DNA from: Argentina anserina
Taxonomy: Eukaryota; Streptophyta; Magnoliopsida; Rosales; Rosaceae
Assembly: GCF_933775445.1 (NCBI RefSeq)
Contig: NC_065872.1
Span: forward strand, 21,142,001-21,206,000
Length of the DNA stretch: 64,000 bases
Reading direction: 5' to 3'
Position 1 is the stretch's first letter. The number at the start of each line of letters is the position of its first letter. Both the position numbers and the translations under genes were made by a program. The notes under the pieces were generated by a model that did no database searches, was not told the DNA's origin, and worked only from the letters and a program-made list of their open reading frames with translations. Below, in pieces: positions 22,851-35,225 of this stretch.

Positions 22851-24479
22851 ACTTAAGAGGATAGGGTAGTATTGACTCATCTAACCTTGCATCCCCCAAG
22901 TAGCCTCTCTTCCCTTTTTCCTCTCTAACCACACATACACGACGGTAAAATAAATAGAATTATAAGTTGGTCGTCGTTTAGGGATTAAATCTTCTAAACC
23001 CAACTGATAACAAAAACCCTGATGACTTGTTGATAAATCGCAAAAACTCACCGCCTAAGCGCCAAGAAATTAATTCAGATAAATAAGGCCTCGGTGGAAA
23101 ATATCGAACTCCCTTATGAGCTTTTCCGAAGTGACAAGATAGCAGGAAAATTACCCTTAGCACCTCGTCCTACGAGGAATCGCTAAAATTATAAATTAAC
23201 TCACTAGTCAAATTCTCACGATTTGTTAACCCCTATTGGAAAGGACACAAGTCCATGAGGATCATGACCTCCCGGGTCACAACATTCATGACCCCCCCGG
23301 GTCACAACTAAATCAGTAAGTGATCCCACCACACTATGACCCATTAACATACATCTCAGAATACGACTATTGTTCTATATATCAGAATGTGTACCACTCA
23401 TGGTACTACTCCCCTCTTCCAATGCCGCTGGAAATGTGCAAAATCCTTTTTCTTGGATTTCTCCAACTGTTTGACAAAACCAATGGTTATCATCAGAACT
23501 CTAGAAAATGCTTCTCACAACTATAGCTACTTGAGCGAACACTTGTATGCACAAGTTTCACTCGTATCAGGCAGAGAAATGCGACTTGCATCTATATGCT
23601 CTGCTTTTACTACCGTTACTGCAATACTATTTACAGAAAATTTGCACCTCAAATTCTAAATTATGCTCACCACCACATTTCATTACTCTCGGAAGGTAGA
23701 CAACACTTCCATATACACTCGCTCTCCACTCAAATGTGGATGTTTGATATCCATGATCCTCTCTCTTCCTCCACTTGCCCAATTGAGTTCCTCCATAACT
23801 GCAGAGATATAGCTCATATCCATTCTTGGAGCAAGTCCTTTGAAATTCGAGGATCAAAGTACTACAATTATTGCAGTACATAAGGACGTCTCACATTAAT
23901 AGCCTTATGTATATTGAGCTCTGAAAGTCCTAAATTCCCTGACTTCTAACTTCGACAATGTCAACCTCCATTATTGATTCTCCTCACGTAAATCTTCTGA
24001 AACGACCATACAGAAGGAAAGTCATCCTTATCATCTCGTCTCACGAGGAATAATCAAGTATAAATTAACTCGTCGCCTACTTCTTAAGATCTTTTAGCCC
24101 CTAATTAAAAGGACAACCGTCCATGCAAATCATGACCTCTCAGGTCATACCTGAATCCATAAGCGCTCCCACCACCCTACGATCCAATGAAAAGGTGTCA
24201 CCAAATACGGATACGGTAATACATATCGAAATATGTAGCACCTCCATTAGCCCACACCATAGACAAGCTAAACCTCGAAATACCTCTCGAGTCAATGTGA
24301 ACATTTTCTCCTAAGAGTTCTCAGCTTAAAATTCAATTTCAAATAATTAATGGCGCCACATCGATCCATTGGTGAAGTATAACATTCAACCAATAGGACC
24401 ACTATCAAAAAGAGATTTACTAAAATAGCCTACATCTATGTCGAGTCGTGCCGGGGCTACTATCAAAAGAGGCATACCG
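22851..24479 (-). repeat. Non-coding gypsy 3' region with a roughly 870-bp-spaced duplication
   Basis: No credible frame. Segments at about 23150-23330 and 24030-24210 share cacgaggaat, tataaattaactc, gtccatg..atcatgacctc and ctcccaccacnctangatcc in the same order, offset by about 868 bp. The first also has a local double of atgaccnccccgggtcac (23268-23306). Short frames here are noise. Confidence 0.6.
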
Positions 24480-24882
24480 AAATTTCGGCATATTCTCCCC
24501 TGAAAATAACGTGCCCCACCTACACAAAACAACACTACTAATAATCACAAAACCACCCCAACACCTGGAGCCATCTGCTCCTCCAATCAAAACGGCCTCC
24601 ACAACATTTAAACAAATTCAAGCATCAACAATAATAATTCTCAACCTATAACATTCATAAAGACGTCTGTTACGCTATGAGACGTTAGGACACAAAACAT
24701 CGATCGATCCCTGGAGCTTTCCGCTCCTCTTACCACAACCACCCAACCCACTTTACGACCACCAAAGTCGTTATTTACGTAAAATATAATTCCCGAAATA
24801 ATTACTAAAATGCCCGAATTATCTAATCATATTACGAGATTTCCAATCTCGGATAAATATTCGAAAAAATATATAAAAAGTA

Positions 24883-25247
24883 GACTAGCCCGCTAGTCTA
24901 CCAATAACTCGAAAATAGAACTGGACTAGCCCCGCTAGTCAACCTAATAATTCAATAATATAAACTAGACTAGCGGAAAAGATATCTCAGGCCGTAAAGT
25001 AAACTAGCCCCGCTAGTCCAAATAATACCAGGCCGTATAATGTGGACCAGCCCCGCTAGTCAAAATAATACTGTCAGATCATAACTGTAAACTAGCCCCG
25101 CTAGTCAAAATAATACTATCCAATAATTAAGGATAGCTAGAAGCCGACTGGTCCCATTACTCGCAACAATATAGTAAATATCCGGAAATGGACTAGCCCC
25201 GCTAGTCAAATAGGATAATCAATAAATAGTGAGCTAGCCTTGCTAGC
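24883..25247. repeat. Array of gactagc-ccc-gctagtc palindromes
   Basis: Seven copies of a 15-17 bp palindrome lie at about 24883, 24924, 25002, 25045, 25090, 25191 and 25233. Each has 6-7 bp arms and a 2-4 base loop, with spacings clustering near 42-45 bp and about twice that. Loop and arm changes are often compensated (gctagc..gctagc at 25233). Confidence 0.85.
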
Positions 25248-25357
25248 CAAAATAAATGACAACGTCATACAATATGCCTAAACAATCTCAAGTTTTCAGT
25301 ACCATCACGTCACGTTCACGGAGAGGGTATTGAATCATCATCTCATTTCCGGCTATG

Positions 25358-25462
25358 TAACCTCGCCTCCCGGGGCGGCATCGCCTCTCAGGTGGAAAAG
25401 TGATATCACGTAACCTCACCTCTCGGGCGGCATCGCCCTCCAGGCGGAAAAGTGATATAGTA
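25358..25462. repeat. 53-bp tandem repeat, two copies
   Basis: taacctcncctcncgggcgg and ggcggaaaagtgatat recur with a 53-bp period. Confidence 0.8.
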
Positions 25463-25500
25463 TGCTAACATAGTCACAAAAATAGATATCATTCATATTC

Positions 25501-25690
25501 GTTGATCATGCCCCCTTTGATGTTGCTACAAGAGAGGATACCGGATAGAATGACATATGATTCCGTTGATCCCCTTGAAAAGATTAAAGGAGAGGATACC
25601 GGAATAAAATAGAAAATCATTCTTATCCGTTGATCGTGCCCCTTTTAAATAGTTAAAGGAGAGGATACCGGATAAGAATAGATAGAGCGA
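25501..25690. repeat. 64-bp tandem repeat, three copies
   Basis: Units start gttgatc at 25501, 25565 and 25629 and contain gagaggataccgga. Confidence 0.88.
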
Positions 25691-26639
25691 GTACAGTTCC
25701 CAACCGTACGTATAAATCTCACATATATACACAACAAATTTCTGAGAATCTCATTCCCGAATAATTAGTCAACCACTTTCCGAATATCCCATAGGCATTA
25801 CATATATATGTCTCAAATTCATTTCCAAGAAAATAAATAGAAATCACATTGTAAATAATCAAGAAAAATAAATTAAAACCCACATTTTCCCGAAAATCCC
25901 ATTTTCGGTAATTTCTCAACAATTATAGTTTTCTGGAAACCTCATTTCTAAATAACTAACAAAAATAAATATTCGACAACTAAAATTAAATTTCTAGGAT
26001 AATAATTACTTCAATAATTATTCAGGAATGAGATTCTCAGAAACTCTGATTTGCGGCTCGATCTGGACTACAAACAGCATGGAATCAGAACGAGAGGAAG
26101 GATTTAGGTTGGGTAGAAGCAACCCCGAGCTCCGAAGTTGCTGGAGATGGCGTCGCCAACTCCACTGGGTTTCCGATCGTTGTAGCTCCCCGCACGGTGG
26201 TCAGCGTCCGGTGATTTCAGTACCGATCGACTGGAAATGGTGAGGCGGTTCGAACGGAACCTGTGACATGCCAATCGGTGGCCAGACGGCGGAGATCAGC
26301 CAGTTGGAAAATTTCTGGGTTTTGTTTGAGTGAACAGTACCCGACCCGACATTTTCAGTCTTTTTCCCAAATTCTGATTTTTACCCCTATTTATACCTAT
26401 TTCCAAAAATGCCTAAATACGTTCTTGATTCGTATCTCCTACATACGAACTCCGATTTAGGCGTGCCATGTGTCCACGAATTCGTATCGACGAGATCTAC
26501 GACTTTCATGAAGGAAGTTTTCTCAAAAAACTCACGCATCGAAAAGTCAATTTTTAGAGTCGTCACACGTAGTACGACTCTCGTTCCGAGTAACAGATAA
26601 AACTATTCGCAACGAATCGTAAAAGATTCGGTCATAACA

Positions 26640-27217
26640 AAGCCTGTGGCCAGGTGATTTGTTACGATTAGTTAGAGCTCTAGTCTGTCTGTCGTGCACG
26701 ACATGAGGGGTAACGTAGTGAGTTATCTGGGTCTCATGAGTGCACTTATTTTAAAAATAGTTAATTGTTATCGTCTCTTATTGCATTGGGGAAATGAAGT
26801 TTAATTTTCTCATATGAAGTAGTTATGACACTTGTTGGTGAGATTAATGATGAAATTATATAACTGTGGTTTATTCATACGAGTTGTTAAGCTTACCTTG
26901 TTTGTGTTTACAATCTTGGTGCACCAGTCAATGGGGTATGGGATAGACTTGCATGTGGGGATTAGCAAGCATCAGGAGCTTCTTGTTTGAGGACCGCTAA
27001 GCAGTTCTCCTTTTGTTTGGTGAAGACTTGAGCGAATTTTACATTATCCAGATTATGTTACTATTTTGTAAACATTGGTGATGTATGATTCGTGTTAAAC
27101 TCAGTTTTGTTACACTGTTATTGTAAAATGATTTCAATATAATTGAGGTTATTTTAGAGTTATTTGAATTCACAACATTGAATTTGAATTGTATTGTTCA
27201 AATTTTGAGGTAATGAC
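26640..27217 (+). repeat. Plus-strand gypsy LTR fragment (tRNA-Met family), 3' part
   Basis: Carries agttagagctctagtctg, the catgag repeats, and an end gaggtaatgaca matching the end of the LTR at 48889. Its 5' part is cut off by the minus-strand LTR ending at 26639. No primer site follows at 27218; copia sequence does. Confidence 0.65.
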
Positions 27218-27399
27218 ACCAAATGTGGTACTTCTCTCGTTGCCTGATCAAAAACCTTGCCAAGTAACAAAAACCTTGTGGGATAAAAATAACCTCGGTC
27301 GAAGGGGAAAAAGAGCACAACACTCCCTTCACATTTTGACTCATAGCATGTGGACATCAAATCCTCCCCCTCATGTTTGTATCTCCCCCTTCCATACTC

Positions 27400-28210
27400 C
27401 TATACATTTCACATGCTTAGCTTCTCGAATGTGGATTTAGGCAATGACTTAGTAAATATGTCTACCACATTGTCCTCATATCGAAATTGATTCACTTTGA
27501 TCTTCAGGAATGTTTGTTGTTGCTGACTATCAAAGAATTTAAGCGATCGATATATGTTTGGTATTGTCACCTTTGATGTAACCTTGCTTCATTTGTTCAA
27601 TGCAAGCAACATTATCTTCATAAATGCATGTAGGTTCATATGTGGTAGACTTCAAACCAAATGTGCCCCGGACATGCCTACTTATAGACCTCAGCCATAT
27701 ACATTCACGAACAGCTTCATGAATAGCTATGATCTCTGCATGATTCAAGAAAGTAGCAACAAGGGTGTGTTTAGTAGACCTCCAAGATGTCGCAGTGTTT
27801 CCCATAGTGAATACATAATCTGTCTGGGAATGACCTTTATACGGGTCAGAGAGATACCCAGTGTCAGCAAACCTGATCAAAACATCATTCAGGTTTCATT
27901 TTAAGGAGGAGGGATGTTGGACATCATTTCAGACGGATACAAAAGTGCTAGAGCCACTTATAAAATATGATGAGCCCGACTTTATCAAATCATCATTTGT
28001 TTTCTCTTTGTAGGGATAGAATAAGCCCATATCTATTGTACCCTTTAGATAGCAAAAGATGGTTTTTACACTAGTCAAATGGCGTTGCATTGGTGCAGAG
28101 CTATATCTACCTAACAAATTCACTGCAAATAAGATATTTGGTCTTGTGCATTGTGCTAAGTACAATAATGCCCCTATTACACTTAGGTAGGGCACTTCTG
28201 TCCCTAACAC
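27400..28210 (-). pseudogene. Copia-B1 RNase H and connection domain
   Basis: Two frames plus a tail. 27929-28210 has VPYLSVIGALLYLAQCTRPN and LKGTIDMGLFYPY. 27539-27880 has ADTGYLSDPYKGHSQTDYVF, AEIIAIHEAVRECIWLRS and YEDNVACIEQMK. About 27410-27530 has FRYEDNVVDIFTKSLPKSTFEKL in a shifted frame. The first RNase H aspartate is within ADTGY. Not functional. Confidence 0.85.
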
Positions 28211-28392
28211 GTCTTCGTCGTCATCCTAAGGACGAAACGGCTCTTTTTTGGGGTCAAGACTCCGAGAGACCATGGGAATGCAAACAGGTTTGACTTTATC
28301 ATCATTAAAGCGCTTGAGCATTTTTCTGTATAAATCAATTGGTGAACGAATATTCAATCAGTATGTTGCTCAAGTTCTAAACCGAGACAAAA

Positions 28393-29019
28393 TCATGTTT
28401 TCCCAAGATCTTTCATCTTAAATTCAGATTTGAGTTGCTTTGCGGTTTCCTCTAATTCATTTAGAGTTCCAATCAAGTTCATGTCATTAACATAAACAGC
28501 AACAATAGCAAACCCTGAACTTGTCTTCTTAATAAAAACACAAGGGCACAACTCGTTATTCACATATCCCTTCCCTATCAAGTATTCACTTAGATGGTTA
28601 TACCATATACGTCCAGGTTGTTTCAATCCATATAGTGAGCGTCTCAATCTAATTGAATATGCGCTCTTTGGTCTAGAGCTACTTGATTTAGGTATTTGAA
28701 GTCAAATAGGAACCTTCATATATAATTTAGTATCTACGCAGTGACCACGTCCATTAGATGTATATTTAGTTTGTTTTTTCATTACCGAACATACAAGGTA
28801 GTGGAACGTTATCATGTCCATTACGAGAGAATAAGTCTCCTCGTAATCGATTCTAGGGCGTTGTGAGAAGCCTTGCGCGAGAAGGCGAGCTTTATACCAT
28901 ACAATCTCATTTCTCTCATTATGCTCTCTAACAAAGACCCATTTATATCCAACTGATTTTATGTTAAGAGGTGTTGGTGCAACGGGCCCAAAGACCTTCC
29001 TCTTCGCTAGTGAATCCAA
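28393..29019 (-). pseudogene. Copia-B1 reverse transcriptase
   Basis: The N-part (28702-29019) has SVGYKWVFVREHNERNE, YKARLLAQGFSQRP and YEETYSLVMDMITF. After a gap of lost frame, 28393-28647 has RRSLYGLKQPGRIWYNHLSEYL and the palm box as AVYVNDMNLIG, where the second catalytic aspartate of YVDD is asparagine. That change alone would abolish activity. Confidence 0.87.
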
Positions 29020-29049
29020 TCCAGCCTGGATCGCATTTCTCCATTTTGG

Positions 29050-30085
29050 TCAATCTACTCTAAGTTGGCATTCTTCAACCGAGCGAGGTTCGATATCATC
29101 TGAATTAATAATCTCACATGCGACAGAGTATGTGAATATATCATCAATTATGATGAAATTTCTATCCCACGTCCCATGTATACTAGTGTAGTTAACATAG
29201 ATCTCTATATTCTGAGGTTCTGGTGTTGAGGCGTCCCCTAATGATGTCTCTTGGACATAACCATAATCTAAAATATTCTCATGAGAGGGATTTTGCATGT
29301 CGATGATTAATGGACCATGTTGTGCCAAGCTCGTTTTTTTCCTTGGGCGAGAATCCGTCGAACTTGTAGGTCTCCCACGCATTCTAGTGTTACCCGTGGC
29401 CTGGTTGCCACATTGGCACCTACTCCAGCAACTGCATGTCCTTTGTCAGGGACGTCAATCCTTGCAGGCACATTTGCAACAATTATGTGTGATCTCGTCA
29501 CTTTAGCAATGTTAGCAAATGCATCAAGCATAGAGTCTACTACATTTAGTAATGTCTCATTAAAGTGACAATCTGCGAATCTAGCGGTAAAGAGATCGCC
29601 TGTCAAGGTATCTATATAGTGAATTATTGTCGTTGATTCATATCCAACATAAATATCCATTCGACGTTGAGGGCCCATTTTTCTGCGTTGTGGCGGCGCA
29701 ATTAATACGTAAACTAGACACTCAAATATGCGTAAGTGCAAGACATTAGGCTCGTACCCTATCACCAATTGTAACGCATAAAAGATTGAGTATAGTGGGC
29801 CTCAAGTGGATTAGTACAGCTGCATGCAATATTGCATAACCCAAAGTAGTAATCGGAACATTGGCACACATTATCAATGTTCTAGCAACCAATTGAAGTC
29901 TCTTAATTGCGGCTTCTATGAGACCATTTTGGGTGTGTACATGAGGAGCAAGGTACTCAACATCTATTCCAATGGACATGCAATAATCATCGAAAGACTT
30001 TGATGTAAACTCTCCAACATAGTCAAGGCGTATTGACTTATAGGATGATCCGGGTGGTGAGCCCGTAAACGAAGAAGTTTGGCTA
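29050..30085 (-). pseudogene. Copia-B1 integrase
   Basis: Split over several frames. About 29985-30080 has RLDYVGEFTSKSFDDYC (position of the second catalytic aspartate). 29746-29979 has GIDVEYLAPHVHTQNG and LIEAAIKRLQL with the catalytic glutamate. 29307-29768 has GYEPNVLHLRIFECLVYV and MGPQRRMDIYVGYES, the C-terminal part. The N-terminal finger and first aspartate were not found; the preceding 250 bp (30086-30340) is not coding. Confidence 0.83.
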
Positions 30086-30339
30086 GGAGCTTAGCGTATG
30101 CAGCCTTTCGTGTGGATAATAACGCGACAGTAATATAATTCAATATCGAATAAAAACTAAAATTGTATTCCTAATTAAAACCAACAAAATACACCAAAGT
30201 TTCTTGCCAAATGAGATCTACTCCAACCCAAACCAACAAATGAAAAAAATGGTTATGGCAAATGCCATTACAAATGTCCTTGGAATATAATAATACTAAG
30301 CATAATCAGCAGCACATGTCCCTTCGCTTATTGCTAGTG

Positions 30340-31230
30340 TTGAAGTCTTCAACATTCAACTTGATACTAGGGTCTTCATATTCCACGAGATGAGCTTTTC
30401 TGACATTTCTATATGCAGTGTATGCCTTTGCAAAATTCTTAGGAGCATTGCAAAATTTGGCCCAATGATCAGATGCTCCACATCAGTAACACATATAATT
30501 GTGAGGAAAGTCCCTTGATTGAGGCGCACTAGCGCGAGGTGCATTGGCACGAGTTGAACGATCTGTCAGACCAGCAGCAGTCGTAGTGCCATAATGTCCT
30601 GTAGCATATCCACCATGGTCCGCTGATTATTCTCCTTAGCCTTAGGGTTTCGCTCGCGGCAACCTCTTTTGGGCCCGCCATTATAATTCGCCTCTGGAAT
30701 AGCTTTGATTCCAACAGGACGCGAGTTATAATTCCTCACAAGGATGTTGTCGTGTTTCTCAGCAATTGACATAGCTGTAATGAGCTCATGCAACCTTGTG
30801 ATCCATCTTGCATTAACATCAATCCGATAGTTCCTTGACATCAATGCGGAGAATGGGAAGGTGGAGAGTCTTCTCAATCAGTTGAGCTTATGTGATAGTT
30901 TTTCCATAGAAGTGAATCAAAGATTTGATGCGAAGGGCTTCCGAACTGAATTCCATAATGATTTGAAGTCACAGGAGGGGAGACTAGTCCATTGAACCTC
31001 TAAATCTGGAAGGAGGGAGTCACGAATATTTCAAAAATGTTCTTGAAGCGCTACCCATAAGTTTCTGGCGCTTTCTAACCATAAGCAACCACATCACCAT
31101 TTGGCTCCTGGATCGCTACTAAGATTCCTTGGGCAGTCATGTGGTTCCTGACATCACAAATCCAACTGTGATATCCGAGGCATGATGAGTCCAAGAGCTT
31201 CAAATCGAGCTTGTTAAGCAAGTTTAACAT
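30340..31230 (-). pseudogene. Copia-B1 gag
   Basis: Starts near 31228 with MLNLLNKLDLKLLDSSCLGY and HSWICDVRNHMTAQG, a copia gag N-terminus, and continues broken through LHELITAMSIAEKHDNILV and SRPVGIKAIPEAN. A CCHC-like knuckle (CGASDHWAKFC) near 30450-30490 has a stop in it. The leader between LTR and gag is only about 70 bp. Confidence 0.8.
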
Positions 31231-31296
31231 CCTAAAAAGGGAAAGAAGTACATGTTAGTTTCGGAGCTAAAAGCTTCAACGAAAAAAATAAGATAA

Positions 31297-31519
31297 TGTA
31301 TAAGTAAAACTAAATTGGTCTACTCGTATTATCATGGAGTCCCTTTTATATAGGGGAAAGATTACAAGGGAATGTATCAATCAGTTTAATGACAATATAC
31401 ACTGATTGATACGTTACATAATTTAGATTCTATAAATACAAAAGCTAATTCTCTAATTCCTTCCATCAGTTATTTTGACACAGGCACATTAATTGGGTAA
31501 TAATATTTTTCCTTCAACA
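31297..31519 (-). repeat. Copia-B LTR shared by B1 and B2
   Basis: 223 bp from tgtataagtaaaac to ttccttcaaca. Boundaries are confirmed by the solo copy at 56738-56967, which has a perfect target duplication. B1 gag lies to its left and the B2 3' UTR to its right, so it is at once the 5' LTR of B1 and the 3' LTR of B2. Confidence 0.88.
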
Positions 31520-31899
31520 CTGCCCATTGTGCCAAGTCAAAGGTGAAGTAGTGCATGAACTGTTATCTCATCAAAAACCTTGTCAAGTAACAAAACCCAA
31601 TGAGATAAAATAAAATTTGGTCAAAGGGAAAAAAGAGCACAATGCACTAATATGTGTTAGACTCCTCCTGAAATCTACAACTTCCCCTGATTTTTACATC
31701 AATCAAGGGAGCTTAGAAATCCTTCGTGATTCCATATTTTCATATATTTCTCAAATGCAATATTAGACAATGATGTGGTAAACAATTATGTCACATTCTC
31801 CTTTGATCTTACTTGAATCTTGAAGGACGCGTGTTGTTGCATTATAGGGGGTTGGCGCATTTACCATTAACATTTCCTTTAAGTATTACAGTTTCACTT

Positions 31900-32280
31900 G
31901 CAATCCATCTTGATTTCTTAGAAAATCTTTTTTTTGATCTCCCCCTAATGATGGGAAGACTATCTCATCAAAATGACTCCGTAAATTTAGCGGTTGAAAG
32001 ATCGTCAGTCAAGGTTTCTTTGTAGTGGATGATTATTGTTGGTGATTCATATCCAACATAAACACCTAATCATTTGTAAAGACCCATAGGCGCAATAGGC
32101 ACATGCACTAGACAACTAACTATTCGTAAGTTTAAAATGTCAGATCTATATCCAGTAACTAACTGGTATGCTATACATTGGTCAGCTAGCAGTAGGTCTG
32201 AAACGAATAAGGCTGCGTGCAATATTGCATAACTCCATGTAGAGATAGGCATGTTAGTGCGCATAACCAATGCCTATGAT
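31900..32280 (-). pseudogene. Copia-B2 integrase C-terminal fragment
   Basis: NMPISTWSYAILHAALFVSD and YQLVTGYRSDILNLRIVSCL match the same region of B1, then YVGYESPTIIIHYKETLTDD in another frame. The frame is lost leftward, where a short RNase H tail follows directly. Confidence 0.8.
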
Positions 32281-32889
32281 TATTAGGGTGGTGAGCCCTT
32301 AAATCCTTTCGTATGTGCTAGGAGTTTTGCAAATATAACATTACATGTGACCAGTTTGTCTAAGCATACACCAAAATCACAGTACTTTAATGGTCCGCTT
32401 TTCTAGATGTATAAGTCCACAAAAATCACATTATATTCTTGGTAAGAGTGGAAATTTAACTTTTTTTTTTGTACCATTGATCTCAATGGTAGTGAGGTGT
32501 AGTTCACTAAACGTGGCATGTAAGTTTTTCTAAAAATGTGTTTCCAGTCACATTCATTAGAGGAAATATTCATGTTTTTGATTCTATTCTCACAAATACT
32601 TTCCAGAAAATAAAATCGATTAAACTCTTTGCTTTAGAATAAAATCTGAAATTTATTAAAAAGTCAACAATAATAAAATTAAGGTATCATAACAATTTTA
32701 TCCAACAAACCATTATTCAAAATAAGGTATTACGCCTTCATAATTTTCTTTGAATAATAAATAACACAGATCAATCAGAATCTAGAACATCTGTTGAGTG
32801 GGCAGGGTTCATGTTGCCATCACCGTCAGCGATTGTGTGGTTGACATTGGGTCATAGCCTTCTTCTTTAAATTAGTGAGCCTCTTGTTC

Positions 32890-33910
32890 CATAGACTCCC
32901 TATACCTCTCATAATTGGCCGCGACTCTGTTGCTTGCCTGGTAGTTTGAGTACCAATGGCCAATAAACCACACCTATAGCAAGGTTCAGGTACAAGGATA
33001 TTCAAAGCATCTAGGAAGAAAGGACGAGCGCATTACCAACTCTTTCATTTTTTGCTGAAGGTTTCAAGGTGACTTTTGCACATTTTATGACTACTAGGTC
33101 CAACACTACCATGGCCACTATGACCAGCACCATCATTTTTGCGCCATACATTGGGTGAGCCTTCACTGCCCATACCATGACCTCCATGTCATTTTCCATG
33201 TGGTGCATTGTCTCCTCGTGGGAAAGGGTCAACACGTCCAGTCCCCTGTTCTTTGGGGTTCTCTCCATCTTTTAGCTTGCTATAGTTAGCTTCGGGAATT
33301 TTTTTTGTCTCAACAGGTCTGACATTATTGTATAAAAGAACCTAATCATGCCATTCAGCTACTTGTAGCATGGTGATCAGCTTATGAAATGTAGTGATTC
33401 TTTTGTTGTCATACTCCAACCTATACTGATTCGCTAATACAAGTGCTGATGTCAAGAAAGTGGAAAGACTTTTTCGGATCATATCACCATCTGTGATTTC
33501 CTTGTCACAGAAAGTGAGACATGCTTTCAAGCGCAAAATGTCCTTGATGAAGTCATTGACCCTTTTGTAGTGAAGCAAGCGGATTTCATTCCACTTGACA
33601 GTCAATTTTGGAAGTAAAGTGTCATGAATAATCCAAAAACATCCCTTTAGGGCATCCCACAATTCTTTGAGTGTTTTCAACTGGAAGTACTCCCATACTA
33701 AGTTTTGGTCAATATGTCGCCTCATAAACATTAGGGCATTGGCTTTAAACTTTCACATAAGGTTTATTTTCTTTTTCAGTGGGAGGGTAAATGGTGGTAT
33801 TGTAATCTTTTTCCACAAATGTGGTTTCAACATTAGAAACCCAACGGTGGTACTCAATTCTTTCTGAGTCCAATATTGCAAATTCAAGTTGAGTTGGATC
33901 AGTTATCTAC
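32890..33910 (-). pseudogene. Copia-B2 gag
   Basis: From the right: TQLEFAILDSERIEYHRWVS (about 33850), then the core WEYFQLKTLKELWDALKG and RVNDFIKDILRLKACLTFCD (33342-33731), then a basic region with VRPVETKKIPEANYS. Near 32960 the knuckle is reduced to CYRCG without the later histidine and cysteine. Several stops and frameshifts. Confidence 0.8.
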
Positions 33911-35027
33911 AAAAACAAGAGTGAATATATATTAAAATTACGCAGTCATTAAGACATCCACGATAATTAAATTTCCAAGAATGTGAATTAGATTTAAAGA
34001 CCAAAATTCATAGTGGTCACATTTTCCTTCGATGCTTTTGTGAAGATATATTATCACGTATTTGATTTAAAAAAGTTTGTAAAACACATGAATTTTCATT
34101 ATCATGGCAAATAAATAATATTAGATCATGCTAAAATAATAACATTTAACGGTAAAAACCAAGATAATTAACATGCATATAATCAACTCTGGAGCATGTC
34201 ATTATAGTGCAACAAAATTATTAATTATGCCACATAAACGAAAAAAAAACAATTGTTTTTGTAACATAACATGCTTAATATGTATTTAGTGATCATATCA
34301 AGTAATAATATGGTAAGACATAATATAAGCATGCATATCTACTGACACGATATAAATAATTACTATAACATAACAGTAAATATGTAAAAAATCAAAAACT
34401 CAAAAACAACACATGTACCACTTAAATTTCCCAAAACAATAAAAAAATGATAACTTTAAGCTAGTAGGCAGTAAGATTATGAAAACTCACCTAAATTTAC
34501 TAGAAACAATAAAAAATTTCTTTTTTTTTTTCCGATTAGAATCGGATCTGGGCCGAGCACTGCTACAACACGAGTCCGGTCAAAATATGCTGCAAAACAG
34601 GTATGGGTCAGGTTTGCTGCACCTTGAAATCGCGTCGGAATTTCACCGATCGGGAGAGTCGTTGCCGATCTGGGCTCGTCGGGGCTGGTCTACAGGTGGC
34701 AATGTTGACGTCGGTGTTGGGCTACGTTGCCGGGGATTGATATGAGTCGCCGATCTGCAATGGTGGAGTGCTAGTGGAGAGAATCGCCTATCTAGGTTGT
34801 CACAAATCTAGGTTGCGGCATCGAGGTGAATAAATTGGTCAGGTTCAGGGCACCAGCATCAGTGTGGATCTTTAGAGGGGAATAGCACTAGCAGAGGAGC
34901 ACGTGGGTTCCGGTTTGGAGCCTACCGGCACCGAGCAATGCTGCTACTAGCAATGCTTAGCGACGGCCGAAAAAAATAGGGTTTTTTATTGCTAAAAACT
35001 TAGAATAAAGCTAAATAGCTCATAACG
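33911..35027 (-). other. Copia-B2 leader / unassigned AT-rich sequence
   Basis: About 1.1 kb between gag and the right LTR, unlike the 70-bp leader of B1. 33911-34500 is very AT-rich; 34530-34960 is more GC-rich and may be foreign. No frame recognised. Confidence 0.4.
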
Positions 35028-35225
35028 TGCAAAAGTAAAACTAAATTGGTCTACTCATATTATTATGGAGTCCATTTTATATAGGGAAAGATTACAAGAG
35101 AATATACACTGATTGATACGTTACGTAATTTAGATCCATGAATACAAATGTTAATTCCCTAATAGCCTCTGTCAGTTACTTTGACAAAGGCACACTAATT
35201 GGGTAATAATGTTTTTCCTTCCACA
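35028..35225 (-). repeat. 5' LTR of Copia-B2
   Basis: 198 bp, tgcaaaagtaaaac to ttccttccaca, about 90% like 31297-31519 by eye with a deletion of roughly 24 bp (gtatcaatcagtttaatgac region). Confidence 0.85.

Larger units (their letters stand above)
24480..26639 (-). repeat. Gypsy (chromovirus-like) LTR, repeat-rich copy
   Basis: Right end gtcataaca gives an LTR start of tgttatgacc on the minus strand. Leftward come the block shared with 22219-22807, an AT-rich part, a 64-bp triple repeat, a 53-bp double repeat and a palindrome array. It ends near an aggggagaat-type tract at 24488-24501. No primer-binding site was found at its left edge. The plus-strand sequence at 50776-53300 has the same order of parts. 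Confidence 0.65.
27218..31519 (-). mobile_element. Copia-B1: degraded copia element sharing an LTR with Copia-B2
   Basis: Minus-strand order is LTR (31297-31519), gag, integrase, RT, RNase H, 3' UTR. Protease is not visible. The 3' UTR has the plant-copia features gggggag and ttggcaaggtttttgatca on the minus strand. Its own 3' LTR is absent: the left edge runs straight into a gypsy LTR fragment. Every domain carries stops or frameshifts. Confidence 0.85.
31520..35027 (-). mobile_element. Copia-B2: internally deleted copia element
   Basis: On the minus strand: leader (33911-35027), gag (32890-33910), deletion, integrase C-terminal fragment (about 31900-32270), deletion, RNase H tail and 3' UTR. 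RT and protease are absent. It is bounded by LTRs 31297-31519 and 35028-35225; the outer 5-bp flanks (gataa / tatta) do not match, fitting a recombinant rather than a single insertion. Confidence 0.78.

Noticed and set aside
24883..25247. CRISPR-like array of regularly spaced palindromic repeats
   Set aside because: Plant LTR context, similar rather than unique spacers, no cas genes, and the same units in a second LTR copy.
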